The notes under the pieces are model-generated. The model saw only the letters and a list, made by a program, of their open reading frames with translations. It did not search any database and was not told the DNA's origin. A program made the position numbers and the translations under genes. Below, piece by piece: positions 11,136 to 21,255 of a stretch of 37,500 bases of DNA. Source of the stretch: Chrysomallon squamiferum (taxonomy: Eukaryota > Mollusca > Gastropoda > Neomphalida > Peltospiridae); assembly GCA_012295275.1 (NCBI GenBank), contig CM022674.1:11471528-11509027 (forward strand), in the 5' to 3' direction. Each line of letters begins with the position of its first letter. The first letter of the stretch is position 1.

Positions 11136-11309
11136 AAACTGACTTGGTTTGATTCGTGTCACTCAGAGAGCAAAATAAACACAAAAATCTTTCTTTTTAA
11201 GATGCGTGTTTTATTTATTCTGCACTTTAAAAACCTATCTATAAAAGGGTGGATCAAGTACTTGAAATTTAGCCAGGAAGATCTCAAGTATGCCAAGATT
11301 AAAGACAAA

Positions 11310-11690
11310 TGTCTAGTCCAAGCACCCTGAATAACGATACAAACAATTTTCTCCAAGTGTCCTGTGATATCATAGAAAGATATGTTAGAAACAAACATCT
11401 TTATTAAAGGTAACTGAAAAACAAACAATTTTTGCCAAGTGCTCTGAATAAAGACAATGGATAAACAATTATCTCAAAGACTCTTTACTGCAGACATGCA
11501 AGACACTGAATAAAGATTATGTTGGAAACAAACATCTTTATTAAAGGTAACTGATAAATTAACAACTTTGCATAGTGCCCTTAAATAACGACAACTGATA
11601 AACAAACAATTTTTGCCAAGTGACCTGTTACAAACAAAACTAAAACAAATATCTTCTCCAAACTGTCATAACGATGATTCAGTTGAAGCA
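11310..11690. repeat. Diverged tandem repeat (about 45-bp monomer, about 137-bp higher-order unit)
   Basis: GATAAACAAACAATTTTTGCC..AAGTG..CTGAATAA phrases recur at about 11335, 11420, 11458 and 11590. The 37-base phrase from TATGTTAGAAAC to GGTAACTGA occurs at 11381 and again at 11518. Confidence 0.7.
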
Positions 11691-11699
11691 GTCACTTTT

Positions 11700-12110
11700 A
11701 AGAGATTTAGTTTCTCCATTTCCTTTCAGGTTGTTTTTTTCAATCATGCGTTTCATGGCTAAGCTAGTTGTGACAAACAAACGTTTTATCTGTTCTGACC
11801 ACACAAACTGCCAGCTACTCCAGACCAGCAGTTAAGAGAAGAAATGTGAAAGCAGGTTTTTATCTTTCTCTAGCATGTTTCTAGTACTCATCAACAAATG
11901 GCTGACTGTAGAAGTAAACTAAGGAGGGAGAGCAGGAGAAAATAAATGAGCGAGTGAGTGAAAAATGGATGAATGAATAACACGTTATTATGTATTAGTA
12001 CATAAAGATTATTAGGAGTAAAACAGAGTGAATTATATGTTTCTGCAGAATGTTGATTATAAGAAAAGTAATTTACACCCATCACTCTGTTGAATAATTA
12101 CATCACTTAT
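11700..12110. other. Non-repetitive spacer, nothing recognised
   Basis: Moderately complex sequence with a short ATGAGCGAGTGAGTG run (11946-11960). No gene recognised. Confidence 0.55.
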
Positions 12111-12119
12111 CATTAAAGG

Positions 12120-12760
12120 ATCCTTATATGGACCTTTGCATAAACTTTGAAGAACTAGTTATAGGTCACTGGTTAGAATGGGAATTCAGTTATACAGATA
12201 TTCATTCATCAGTGAAGACAAATTTCCATTTCAGTTCTCATACTGATCTCACTGTGCATGGAGAAATGGTGATGGGGGAATGGAGGGGTGAATGAACTGG
12301 ACTTCCAGTGGCCACTTTTAAAGACATCATCTGAAAGAGTCAAATTACCTTTCAGATGAAGGAAGTGATGGGAGATGAAGGTTACCTGACGGTTAGGAAT
12401 GGTTTTGTGGACAGGTGGTACAAAACTAGGTGTAGAGACTGTTAGCAGGGCTCTGATGAAATCAAGTCAGGTAAATGTGGTAGCTGCTGTTGTCCCCAAC
12501 GTCTGGCTGTTGCGCAGTTCAAGCTGTCGGCATCTCCACCATGTTCCACATCTAACCAGTGACCTTGTCACAACTGACTGACAGAGATAATCTCTGTTAA
12601 ACGCTATCTTAATTTGTTGTCACAGGTAAAAGAACTGAAAAGCAGCACTCAGGTGTGACAGGTAGGCTTTGTCTGAGGTAATAATTGTGAAGTCGTCAGT
12701 TGTCAAGGTAACAACTGTAATGAAGATGTGTTGTTTTGAATAGTGACAAGTTCTAGTGTA
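12120..12760. promoter_or_regulatory. Large unique island with two dyad elements
   Basis: About 640 bases almost without simple repeats. It holds an 11-bp inverted repeat TCATCTGAAAG/CTTTCAGATGA (12327-12337, 12349-12359) with opposed CAGATG E-boxes, and CAGTTGT/ACAACTG (12697-12703, 12711-12717). A 60-codon frame (12399-12581) has no recognised domain. It may be a regulatory element or an unrecognised old transposon. Confidence 0.4.
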
Positions 12761-13640
12761 ACATCACCTGTTTCTCAATTAATCTATCTGATCATTTTAC
12801 TGTATCTGTGTAGCTGACTTTATTATGTTATGTTCTGCTGTGTACTATAAATTTAACAATTACCTTTAGTTTATATTACAGGCTGTAAATATTTTTATTT
12901 ATTTTCACTGATCAAAACTGATTAAAAAAATATGTTCCAGAAATGAAGTTAATGTTATTACTAATGATAAACTCTTCTCATTCCTTCCTTCTTTCTTTCC
13001 TTCATTTACATATTCCCAGTTAATTCAGTTATTTTTTCTTCATTCAATCATTTACATTCATTCATCTGTACTCTTCTTTATTCATCCATTCATCTATTCT
13101 TCTGTTCATTTTCCTGTTAATTCAATCATTCCCTTTATTCATTGATTCACTGATTTTATTCATCTATCATTTATTCCCTTCTTCATTAATTCAATCACAA
13201 ATTTCGTCTCATGCTAAGAATTCTCTCTTTCATTCACTCACTGATATATATCTTTTGTGTTTGTTTTCATCAGAATAGATTCGTTTGTTAATCTGATTTG
13301 TATGGATTATATTGTCTAGTGGATTATCAGATAAGCTGAGACACTGGCAAAGATTAATGAAGATTATCTGATAGGGATTAGTGTTATGTGACACACAGAT
13401 TAGTTGACAAAAACGTTCCGAGTAATTAAATAACAGTACATCAAAGAAAAACAAAATACTTATTAATGTCTTTATGTTGACCCATATCACAATGACTGAC
13501 TGACTGAATGAAACATTAAAATGAATATTTACTCAAGATCAACACATTTTTCTACATTAAAGGTTAATGTGTTAAACATATGATGTTCTAATGATACAGA
13601 CATTTAATACTGACAGTTCACTAGGGCTGATCCATGTATT
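12761..13640. other. T-rich sequence with degenerate ATTC/CTTT repeats
   Basis: Old ATTC, TTCA and CTTCCTT repeats between 12980 and 13200. The rest is unremarkable AT-rich sequence. The minus-strand open frame at 13230-13490 has no recognised motif. Confidence 0.6.
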
Positions 13641-13669
13641 CAGAAAAAGGGTGGCACTTTACAGACAAT

Positions 13670-13777
13670 AAATTAGAAAGGAACTATATAACCAGGAACA
13701 TCACTAAATTAGAAAGGAGCTATATAACCAGGAACATCACTAAATTTGAAAGGAGCTATATAACCAGGAACATCACT
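13670..13777. repeat. 36-bp minisatellite, three copies
   Basis: Copies at 13670-13705, 13706-13741 and 13742-13777 share AGAAAGGAGCTATATAACCA-type sequence with one or two changes each and no indels. The plus frame stays open (12-residue repeat LERSYITRNITK), but the surrounding frame is not gene-like. Confidence 0.9.
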
Positions 13778-13867
13778 TTTGCTGCAAAGAGTATTTTAGA
13801 AGCATCATGCCACACATGAGAAACCACTAGTCATTGTGCTCTGGCTAGACTGGGAAATAACTGATGT

Positions 13868-13960
13868 AACATATATATATATATATATATTACACACACA
13901 CACACACATACACACACACACATACACACACACATATATATACACATACACATATACATA
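13868..13960. repeat. (TA)n-(CA)n-(CATA)n microsatellite
   Basis: (TA)n 13871-13890, (CA)n with CATA interruptions to about 13950. Confidence 0.9.
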
Positions 13961-14037
13961 ACACTCACATAGATACACAGACATGTTATATCTACATAGA
14001 TACTTACATTATATAAAATGCACAAGTATTTAAAATG

Positions 14038-14038
<1 letters not shown>

Positions 14039-14120
<82 letters not shown>
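14039..14120. repeat. (TA)16-(AG)25 compound microsatellite
   Basis: TA from 14039 to 14070 joins 25 uninterrupted AG copies (14071-14120). The 50-base purine strand is a perfect mirror repeat, a class able to form triplex DNA. Confidence 0.95.
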
Positions 14121-14124
<4 letters not shown>

Positions 14125-14219
14125 AATCATAATTAAAACATGTACTCTAAGTACATTTCAAACAATTCAAAAGGAAGAAACAAGACATGAATCTGAATTA
14201 ATACATTTTTGAAACCCAC

Positions 14220-14470
14220 AGTCTCCCCTCCCCTAGATCTGCCCCTGAAACACACACAATGAAATAAAGCACACTGACAGTAAAAAGGTGTTCCCATGTC
14301 TCCCTGTGCATCAGACACATGATAGCTGTCCTTATCACAGTCTTTTGTGTCATAATTAGATTTGCCTGGGCTTTAATTGCAACCAGACATCTAAATTGTC
14401 ATGTAATTAACAGGGCTATCCTCTTCACAGTGTTTGGTTTCACGGATGAAATTGGCCAGATAAAAGAAAA
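14220..14470. promoter_or_regulatory. Unique island with a homeodomain-site cluster
   Basis: Within 57 bases lie TAATTA (14353-14358), TAATTG (14374-14379), TAAATTG (14392-14398) and TAATTA (14404-14409), with TTATCA (GATA-type) near 14333. Spacings of about 20, 18 and 12 bases put sites roughly at helical-turn multiples. The surrounding 250 bases are non-repetitive and GC-richer. A good enhancer candidate, but based on motifs alone. Confidence 0.45.
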
Positions 14471-14931
14471 AGAAAAAGAAAATGTTTAGAGAGAGATGAT
14501 GATGATGGGTTTTTACAGGCCATGCTGTAATTAAAGGGGCAACCTCTGTTGTGTTTTTGTGTCAGTGATGAAATGTAATACAGAGTTGCACAGCTTTTTT
14601 CTTCTGTTCTTTTCATTTTGGTACATTTTACATCCATTTTATTGTAATACTTTGTACAAGTGTCATTGTAGCGTGCTATGTGTAAATATGATGTCATTGT
14701 TTTATTACTAATAATATTATATTGTACAATTTTTTCATATTGTAACACATTGTAACTAACGTCATCTTTACAATATGTGTAGTATAATTATATCATTTTT
14801 ATTTAATGTATTTAAAAATGGACAAATAAGAGTGGAATATATAATTCTGGAATCAAATGTATTATGTTTGGATTTTGTTGTTGCTGTTGTTCATATCTTA
14901 AACAGTGTTTATTAAATAATATTTAGAACAA
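14471..14931. other. Non-repetitive AT-rich spacer
   Basis: Contains short AAAAAG and GATGAT runs (14461-14510). The 102-codon minus-strand frame at 14440-14748 has no recognised domain. No gene called. Confidence 0.55.
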
Positions 14932-14993
<62 letters not shown>

Positions 14994-15030
14994 AAGATCT
15001 TTTATTTATTTATTTATTATTATTTATTTT
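14932..15030. repeat. (ATT)20 and (TATT)n microsatellites
   Basis: Twenty uninterrupted ATT copies (14932-14991), then TTTATTTATT (15000-15030). Confidence 0.95.
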
Positions 15031-15099
15031 TTTGTCCCAAGAAGATAAGGAAGGCCAGAGTTACCAAAGTATTAAAAGGTGTTTTAATAAAATATATTA

Positions 15100-15308
15100 T
15101 TACATGTACATACACATACACATACTTCATATATATACATATATGCATGCAAATGTGTACTATGCTCATATATTTTATATTACATTACTTTACCTTATTA
15201 TTATTATGTTTATTTATCTTTTTTAAAATATATACATACATAAACACATATACAACTAAAATATGCAAACATTATATACATCCATCCATCTCTCCATCTA
15301 TATATAGA

Positions 15309-15355
<47 letters not shown>
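15100..15355. repeat. CATA/TA-rich stretch ending in (CA)21
   Basis: ACATACACATAC repeats (15108-15125), TA/CATA mixture, then (CA)21 at 15311-15352. A POU octamer word ATGCAAAT lies at 15147-15154 but in low-complexity sequence. Confidence 0.85.
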
Positions 15356-15589
15356 TAAATTTACCATAAGAACTCCAGTCATTTCTTATTAAAACAATAC
15401 ACCATTTCTTCTCTTTTACTTCTCTCACATTTTCTGTCCAGAATTTAAAAGAAAAAACAAAAAAAGGATTCATAAATAATTCATTTCCAATTGTTTTCAA
15501 AAGAGAATCAACACACATCTGATTTAACAGTTTTAACACGTTTACTTATTGAAAAATAACGAGAGAGATAAAAAAAAGTTCTCTTTAAA

Positions 15590-15800
15590 ATATTTTTTTC
15601 GTGCCTCACTTTAGGAAAAAACTGTTTTAATGGTTTCTGTCAACATGGAAAAAGCTCTTAAACAGGTCTCTGTTGTGATAGCGAGATCTCTTTCTCAGAT
15701 GAACGACGCGAATGTCGTGGGAAGATCTCAGTGTTGGTGCCATCCATGTAAACTTTGAAAACTGTGTGAGAAAGTGAAATACACTCCGTGTGTGTAACTC
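15590..15800. promoter_or_regulatory. Unique-sequence island
   Basis: About 200 bases, CpG-containing (GAACGACGCGAATGTCGTGG at 15700-15719) and repeat-free between microsatellites. Two AGATCTC words (15682, 15723) flank it. No coding frame seen. Confidence 0.4.
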
Positions 15801-15821
15801 CTACGTATTACTAGATATACA

Positions 15822-16010
15822 CACATCATGTATGTATGTCTCTAGTCTCTCTCTCTCTATATATATATATATATACACAGCATGTATGTATGTCTCTAGT
15901 CTCTCTCTCTCTCTATATATATACACATACATACAGCATATATGTCTCTATTCCACCCATATATATTGCATATAAATATATAAACACATAGCAGTCCACC
16001 CATATATATA
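15822..16010. repeat. Tandemly duplicated compound microsatellite (about 55 bp unit)
   Basis: CATGTATGTATGTCTCTAGT followed by (CT)n and (TA)n occurs at about 15828 and 15880. A third degraded copy starts near 15935 (GCATATATGTCTCTATTCCA). Confidence 0.85.
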
Positions 16011-16372
16011 TATATATATATCTTATAATACATAACAATCTACATATACACTTGTTGTATATATACAATGTATGTGTGTATATGTATATGTATATATGTA
16101 TTGTCTGAAAATACATACACACACACACATGCATGCACATGCACACTTGCATGTACACAAACACACATATACCATAAAATGACTGTATGGAGTGCTATGT
16201 ATTATACAACAGGTGTGTGTAGATTTCTGTGCATTGTAAGATATATACAACAAGTATTATTGCTATGTATTTGATATATATAGAGTGTATATGTTTTATA
16301 TATACAACATGTAAGTTTGTTATATGTCATGAAGGTATATATATACATATATATATATGTGTGAATGTGATG

Positions 16373-16411
<39 letters not shown>

Positions 16412-16420
16412 TGTTGCTAT
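16011..16420. repeat. TA/CA/GT-rich repeat block with (GT)14
   Basis: Degenerate TATATACAACATGTA-type phrases recur (16050, 16240, 16300). (CA)n at 16116-16128 and (GT)14 at 16381-16408. Confidence 0.8.
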
Positions 16421-16499
16421 GATATATTGTGACAATTATGTACATACAATTATGTAATATATTTATTTTATTCTCATGTTAATGGGGTAAAGTTAACAG

Positions 16500-16645
16500 T
16501 TGTTGCAGCTGTTATCATCAAAACTACTACAACAGCATGCAACCCAAACTCTTATAACAACAACAACAACATTAACAACAACAACCACAATATCAACATC
16601 AACAACAATAACAACAACAACAAAAACAACAGCAACAACAACGAT
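16500..16645. repeat. (CAA)n-rich tract
   Basis: CAACAA repeats with AT interruptions (16556-16640). The plus frame gives only T/I-rich peptide. Confidence 0.85.
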
Positions 16646-17230
16646 AATAATGAATATGAATGTGAAGGTAATTAGAAGAAAAAGTAAATGATGACAAAAA
16701 ACCTTAATTAAACTGATCAGTATTTAGCAACAAAGAATCTAACTGAGAAAAAAAGTTGAAAGAAAAAAAGAAACAAATAAGAAACAAAACTGATAAATCA
16801 AATTTTATTGGACTTAGCATGGGAAAAAATGGCAGTAAAAAAGGACATTAAAAGGAAAAAAAGGAGAGAGAGACAAAAAAACAAAACATTTAAATTGTGT
16901 GGAAGACAAAAAAAGTGTCAGAATTAATTTAGCTTAAGAGTGTTTTGTTTTCCACCTGACCCCAAGAAATAAAAACCTTGATACCACATTGTGTTAACAA
17001 CACATGTAATAGCTGATAACCAGACATCTACTTTAATCTGTTATTACAAATAAGTGACACATTTTCAAACACATCGAGATTCTTATTCAAACAGCAATAA
17101 GGTATAGACTGCGGGTACCATACAGCAAATGATCCCATAGAATGTGTTAATTTGTTACTCTCCAAAACGTTTCAGTTAAGAAGATGTACAGTGGATGTCT
17201 GCGTGATTCATTATTGTAAAAACTATGTAG
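16646..17230. other. Spacer, partly unique, with a GTTAAC dyad
   Basis: A-rich to about 16930, then more complex. The inverted repeat TGTGTT-AAC-AACACA lies at 16990-17004 (contains GTTAAC, HNF1-like half sites). No gene. Confidence 0.5.
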
Positions 17231-17234
17231 AACT

Positions 17235-17511
17235 CAAACACTGCTCAAATCCTAATTTGCTGAAATGATGCTCAAAGCCTATTTGTATTGTTCAAATCCA
17301 AGTGTAACATATTCCAGTCTTTCTCACAGTGTGTCGCAAACCCTGATCAAGTTCTGCTAAAACTCTTCTCAATCTATCTAACCTTCTCAAAACTGCTCAG
17401 ACTCTGTCAAACCATACACTGCTCAAATGATAGCTACAGCTCAGTTAAAACTTGTTCACACTCTGCTCAAAATCTGAGTTGAAATAATTTTACTTAAACA
17501 GTATCCCGAAA
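17235..17511. repeat. Diverged upstream part of the 33-bp minisatellite
   Basis: GCTCAAA and TTCAAATC words recur irregularly (17243, 17270, 17291, 17394, 17423, 17466), related to the clean array that follows. The array grows more homogeneous toward higher coordinates. Confidence 0.5.
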
Positions 17512-17930
17512 ATACTCAAATCTTTCACGAACATTGTACAAACAATACTCTAATCTTTCGTGAACAATGTATGAACAATACCCAAATCTTTCATGAACAA
17601 TGTGCAGACAATACTCAAATGTTTCTTGAACAATTTATAAACAATGCTCAAATCTTTCATGAACAATGTACAAAATATACTCAAATCTTTTTTGAATGGT
17701 GCACAAATGACACTCAAATCTTTCTTCAACAGTTTTCAGACAATACTCAAATCTTTCTTCAACAGTTTTCAGACAATACTCAAATCTTTCTTCAGCAGTT
17801 TTCAGACAATAGTCAAATCGTTCTTCAACAGTTTTCAGACAATACTCAAATCTTTCTTCAACAGTTTTCAGACAATACTCAAATCTTTCTTCAGCAGTTT
17901 TCAGACAATACTCAAATCTTGCTGAAGTCT
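17512..17930. repeat. 33-bp minisatellite, 13 copies, no indels, open in three frames
   Basis: Repeat starts at 17512 and every 33 bases to 17908 without one insertion or deletion. The monomer is ATACTCAAATCTTTCTTCAA plus CAGTTTTCAGACA. Because 33 is a multiple of three, three frames stay open: plus 17571-18056 (NTQIFLQQFSD repeat), plus 17644-17925 (ILKSFFNSFQT) and minus 17943-17635 (RFEYCLKTVEE). None has a recognised domain, and the plus frames oppose the host gene. I treat it as noncoding. Confidence 0.9.
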
Positions 17931-17942
17931 GGTGTGGTGACA

Positions 17943-18120
17943 AGACAGTGCAAAAGCAGGATCAATATTTTAATGAACAGTGTTCAAATCTTGTTACCCT
18001 GGACTGGTGTACACTCTGAAGACAGTGCACTCTGGAAAGCAGGATCAATATGTTAATGGAACACTCTCAATCCAGTCACCCTGGACCCTTACACTCTGAA
18101 TCCAGTCACGCTGAATTCCT
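17943..18120. repeat. Short diverged direct repeats after the minisatellite
   Basis: GACAGTGCA..AAAGCAGGATCAATAT..TTAATG occurs at about 17943 and about 18021 (78 bases apart). TCCAGTCACCCTGGA and ACACTCTGAA phrases repeat at 18009-18110. Confidence 0.6.
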
Positions 18121-18269
18121 CACAAAGGCTGTGGTTTGTATTGTTTGTCAATTATTCTCCTCTTCATTTGTTGTTTGAGGTCTTAGCAGTGAGGGTTTAA
18201 GTTGGGTGTGGTCAGGTCTGTGGGGTGTCTTTTTGCCTCCCAGACCATATTTATGATGGTAAATGAGCT

Positions 18270-18680
18270 CAGTGTGAGTGTGTTAGTGTGTGTGTATGTG
18301 TGTATGTGTGTATATATATATATATATATGTACGTGTATATGTCTATGTGTGTATATGTGTATTTTTATATATGTATGTGTATATGTGTGTGTATATGTA
18401 TATATAAAATGTTCATATATGTATATGTGTGTGTATGTGTATATATATATATATATATGTATGTGTATGTCTGTGTGTGTGTATGTATATATAAAATGTA
18501 CCTATATGTATATGTGTGTGTATGTATGTATGTATGTATGTTGTATGTCTGAGTGCATTGTGTATGTATATATATCAAATATATCTATATGCATATGTGT
18601 GTGTATGTATGCATGTATGTTGTATGTATGTTTTATATCTGTGTGTATTGTGTATGTATCTGTCTGTATGTAGAAGGGTG
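18270..18680. repeat. GT/TA/TATG microsatellite with a higher-order unit of about 90 bp
   Basis: The module TATATATAAAATGT, then CATATATGTATATGTGTGTG, then GTATG occurs at about 18398 and 18488, with a diverged third copy at about 18566. GTATGTCTGAGTGCATTGTG and TATCTGTGTGTATTGTG show a further duplication. All open frames are C/V/Y or H/T/I runs. Confidence 0.8.
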
Positions 18681-19128
18681 GTCATTAAATAAATATAAAA
18701 CTTTATATTTGTTTTCAATGACTGAATATAGATACTCAAAATAAATATGTAATTTTATCTTTCAAGATTTTTCTTTAAAACTAAATAAATCAATAAAACA
18801 TAACAAAACAAACCGAGACACAACAAGCTTCCAAGGTTATTTTTATTTATTTATTTATATTTTTGTAAAAACAAAAAGAGGACCAAAAAAAATAAAGCAG
18901 CAAGAAAAATCATTAAATTATTCAGCAAAGCAGAAAGATCAGAACTTGAAATCAGTATACACAGCCACTCAACAGGTCTGTAACATTTCTGATAAACAAA
19001 TCAGTCTGAAAATCAAGGGAACACAACTCTTAACACAATAACCTAGTGACACCAGATGGCAGTCGACATCATGTGACCAGAAGGAAACAGACTCTAAGCT
19101 TGTCTTATGGCTTGTAAAACAAACAGAG
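18681..19128. other. A-rich spacer with a short unique part
   Basis: AT-rich with TTTA runs (18841-18860). The stretch 18970-19110 is more complex but not recognised. Confidence 0.5.
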
Positions 19129-19158
19129 AAAAAAAAAAAAAAAAAAAAAAAAAAAGAA
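19129..19158. repeat. Poly(A) tract
   Basis: About 27 uninterrupted A (19129-19155), then AAAAAG. I could not find target-site duplications or an upstream element that would make it a retroposon tail. Confidence 0.85.
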
Positions 19159-19174
19159 AAAGAAAAGTTACACA

Positions 19175-19600
19175 CCAAACCAACCATGCATGTTGTTAAG
19201 AGAAAGGGTGGGGCTGGTTGCAGAGGAGGGGAATTCTAGAATCATTATTGTTTGTTTGTTTCTGGGTGATTTAAGCTTGGATCTGGAAAGGCTCCTGTTT
19301 CCAGTGGTTACATAATACCAAAGTGAGGCATGAATGTATTGGTTACCAGTCCCTTGTTATGTCCTACTGGAGATGAACAGAGAACAGAAAGGGTAACAAA
19401 TCAGGGTAATTGGTGTGAGTGAGAGGTGAAGTTGTGAAAAAATAAATAGAGAGACAATTGTGGAGTAATTGGTGACTTGTCAGTCTCTAACAAAACTGCT
19501 GTCTACACAGTGAAAAATGTCATCTCTACATGAAAACTGCAGGGAGGCGTGTCTGGCTGTCAATCAAACAGATAAATGACAATCTGAGATGAAGACAATT
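19175..19600. promoter_or_regulatory. Unique-sequence island with paired TAATTGGTG sites
   Basis: About 425 bases, repeat-poor and GC-richer. TAATTGGTG occurs twice (19407-19415 and 19466-19474), 59 bases apart, with GACAATTG (19453-19460) between. ATTATTGTTTG (19243-19253) is SOX/FOX-like. No coding frame. Confidence 0.4.
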
Positions 19601-19752
19601 TTCTTAGAAAGTAGAAATTAAATTTTGTAAAAGTAAAGAAAATGAGAAAATGATTTTGGTGTTCAAAAAGTAAAGATAAACTAAGAAAGAAAGAAAATAA
19701 GATTCTTAAAAATATTTTCTTAACAATAAGTTAAATCCTGTATAGTGATCAT
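19601..19752. other. A-rich spacer
   Basis: Low-complexity A/G-rich sequence. Nothing recognised. Confidence 0.6.
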
Positions 19753-19792
19753 TATTGTTGTTGTTGTTGTTGTTGATGTTTTCTTCATCATC

Positions 19793-19871
<79 letters not shown>

Positions 19872-19952
19872 GTCATTATCATTATCATTATTATTGAAAA
19901 ATAATGATTTTTATAATCATACTCAAGTTGTTATTATTATTATTATTATTAA
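19753..19952. repeat. (GTT)n and (ATT)25 microsatellite
   Basis: GTT x7 (19754-19775), ATT x25 uninterrupted (19796-19870), CATTAT variants, and a further ATT run (19930-19951). Minus-strand poly-I/N frames are artefacts. Confidence 0.95.
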
Positions 19953-20500
19953 ATGTACATTACAATAGTAACAAATTAACTATACCTTTGATTTATATAT
20001 TCACATTTGAGAGAACAGCATACATCAAAATGTTTTGTTATTATAAACATTTTTAAAAACTGAAAACACTGTTGAAGCCACACTTCTGTGTTATATCAGC
20101 TCTATTTGAAAAACAAAGCCATGGAAATTAATTATAAAAAGAAGTGTTGGAAAGTAAAAGAAACCATTTTGTTCATCCATATATGAATATTTTGAAAATT
20201 TCAGCTGAAACAATATTGTCATTGTATGAAAAGTAGAAAAAGAAATCTGTTCAAAATATTGTTTAACACAGTATTTAATAATAATAATAATAATAATAAT
20301 AAAATAAATAAATAAAATATAGTAGTAAACTATAGAAGTAATCTTAGACAATAAAATCATATCTATTTTAATTGCAACTTCTCAATATGAAAATATCTAA
20401 AAGACCAGCAATAAAATATTATTAAAAATCTACATAACTGAAAAAAGAAAGAAAAATGTAAAGAAAAAAAGACTCTGAAGAGAAAAGCCCCCCCCTCTTT
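19953..20500. other. AT-rich sequence, nothing recognised
   Basis: Includes an ATA run (20278-20302) with AAAT tail. Minus-strand open frames here are F/I/K-rich. Confidence 0.6.
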
Positions 20501-20720
20501 CACAAACTCTCTCAATATATCACCAACATGCCTAACCCATAAAAAGATTTTTCCATCTGAAAATTTCAGCCCCTGAAATGTCATAAAGCTGCCTTTGTTG
20601 AGGAAAGTTTTGTATGTGAAAGTTGTTTGGCTGACAGCTGTAGTCTCCATTGTCACTTGATTGGTATCACCTGAAGCTTAGTTCTTTTAACATGCAACAC
20701 ATCTTGAACAAAAGCTGTAA
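20501..20720. promoter_or_regulatory. Short unique island
   Basis: Non-repetitive apart from a C8 run (20488-20496). Contains CCATTGTC (20647-20654), a strong SOX-type word, and GACAGCTG (20634-20641), an E-box. Low confidence. Confidence 0.25.
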
Positions 20721-20737
20721 CGGTAAGGTGATAAAGT

Positions 20738-21255
20738 GCAATACTTTTACTCACACATTTTCTCCTGATACAGCTAAAACACTGAGTTTCCTCAAACTTT
20801 CACTTTCTCTCAGACCCACAGTCAAAATATTGTATTTTCTCAGACTTTTACTCATGGTCAAAATATTGTATTTTCTCAAACTAGTACTCAGTTTTATTTT
20901 AAATGTGAGCTACTTTTACTCACTCAGCATTTAACCATAGTCAGAATGTTGTTTTCTGAAATCAACAAACTACTTTTTTTCATAATCAGACTATTGTGTT
21001 TTTTTCAAACAAGTTAGCAATTTTTACTCATAGTCAAAATATAGTATTTTGTCAAAGTGAACTACTTTTGCTCACTTTATTACATGGTAAAAATATTGTT
21101 TTCTCAAACCTGTGAACTACTTTTACTCATGGTCAGAATATTGTATTTTCTCAAAGTGACTTTCTGTCAATCACTCTGAACACTTACTAAAGGTCAATTT
21201 TTTTTTTTTATTTCGATGAACTACTTTTACTCATAGTCAAAATATTATTTGCTAA
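20738..21255. repeat. Diverged tandem repeat (about 40-60 bp monomer)
   Basis: Phrases CTACTTTTACTCA, TAGTCAAAATATTGTA and TTTTCTCAAA recur at about 20821, 20857, 20910, 20970, 21030, 21064, 21115 and 21222, with variable spacing. An old minisatellite with many indels. Confidence 0.75.

Noticed and set aside
10768-11184. 138-codon minus-strand open frame rich in C, V, Y, H and T
   Set aside because: Translation of CA and TATG microsatellites; no unique protein segment.
12399-12581. Remnant of a LINE or transposase
   Set aside because: Residues do not match any catalytic motif I can identify; left as part of a unique island.
17571-18056. 161-codon plus-strand frame with 11-residue repeats as a repeat protein gene
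   Set aside because: Openness follows from a 33-bp period without stop in three frames; no domain, promoter or splice evidence, and the host gene is on the other strand. Kept only as a finding.
19129-19155. Retroposon poly(A) tail
   Set aside because: No target-site duplication or recognisable element body next to it; isolated A runs are common here.
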